Below are positions 35,921 to 36,076 of a DNA stretch of 36,076 bases, piece after piece; positions within the stretch are counted from its first letter, which is position 1; each line of letters opens with the position of its first letter. A program made the translations under genes and the position numbers. The stretch comes from Methylocystis sp. (GTDB taxonomy: Bacteria; Pseudomonadota; Alphaproteobacteria; Rhizobiales; Beijerinckiaceae), in contig JAMBEQ010000103.1 in the NCBI GenBank assembly GCA_024506175.1, positions 1-36,076 of the forward strand, read 5' to 3'. Below the pieces are notes generated by a model. It was not told the origin of the DNA and made no database searches. It was given only the letters and a program-made list of their open reading frames with translations.

Positions 35921-35940
35921 CGAACGTCATTGTGCGTTCG
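35921..35940 (+). terminator. Weak hairpin after the DUF4239 gene
   Basis: CGAACG (35921-35926) pairs with CGTTCG (35935-35940) around an 8-base loop, 19 bases after the stop codon. There is no T-run after it, so termination here would be inefficient or Rho-dependent. The rest of the window to 36076 contains no gene I can support. Confidence 0.35.
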
Positions 35941-36076
35941 AGCATAGCCAACGAGACGATGGACAGTCATCTTGCGGCACGAGGAAAAAACAATCCATCG
36001 CGTCGGAGAGCTGGCAGTGATAAGCCATTGGTTACAAGGCGAAAGCCGGATGGGTCGGTGGCCGCTCATTGGAGGG

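Noticed and set aside
35821-36069. 82-codon minus-strand open frame at the right edge
   Set aside because: It overlaps the 3' end of the DUF4239 gene antisense, with unusual composition and no recognisable motif.

Overview
The window is about 63% GC and carries tightly packed alphaproteobacterial operons. A small Tat-exported, cysteine-rich protein (1344-1784) closely resembles the copper storage protein Csp1 of type II methanotrophs. Together with the style of the other genes this suggests a Methylocystis/Methylosinus-like member of the Rhizobiales. That assignment is an inference from recognised families, not a computed placement. I see no rRNA, tRNA, CRISPR array, insertion sequence or phage gene.

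Left edge (1-1848): the 5' part of a YqeB-like molybdenum-hydroxylase accessory gene (minus strand), a small two-helix membrane protein, and csp1 with its terminator.

Amino-acid catabolism (1866-23017): a minus-strand trio encodes a branched-chain 2-oxoacid dehydrogenase-type E1alpha, E1beta and E2. It is divergent from a Leu/Val/Phe-type dehydrogenase. A long minus-strand operon (16346 down to 6339) follows: isovaleryl-CoA dehydrogenase, methylcrotonyl-CoA carboxylase beta, methylglutaconyl-CoA hydratase, methylcrotonyl-CoA carboxylase alpha, HMG-CoA lyase, an isobutyryl-CoA dehydrogenase-like enzyme, 3-hydroxyisobutyryl-CoA hydrolase and a thiolase. This covers leucine to acetyl-CoA plus acetoacetate, and the upper part of valine breakdown. 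Maleylacetoacetate isomerase lies just upstream on the minus strand. Divergent from it is a plus-strand operon hpd-hmgA-fahA-mmsA-mmsB, which joins tyrosine catabolism to the last steps of valine catabolism. The isobutyryl-CoA dehydrogenase gene carries an in-frame stop 16 sense codons before its apparent ancestral end.

N-type ATPase (23020-29607, minus strand): a complete second ATP synthase/ATPase operon in the order beta, epsilon, AtpQ, AtpR, a, c, b, alpha, gamma. Nearly every junction overlaps. There is no separate delta gene, and the b subunit ends in a delta-like domain. A divergent ftsH paralogue (29827-31710) shares its promoter region.

Stress and envelope segment (31740-35902): a DUF5335 gene behind a perfect GGAAC-N17-CGTT (EcfG-type) promoter, a radical SAM protein, a DUF883-like membrane-anchored protein with a near-consensus EcfG site, an L,D-transpeptidase, a small protein with a NepR-like C-terminus, and a DUF4239 membrane protein. 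The promoter motifs and the NepR-like protein suggest that part of this segment belongs to the general stress response.
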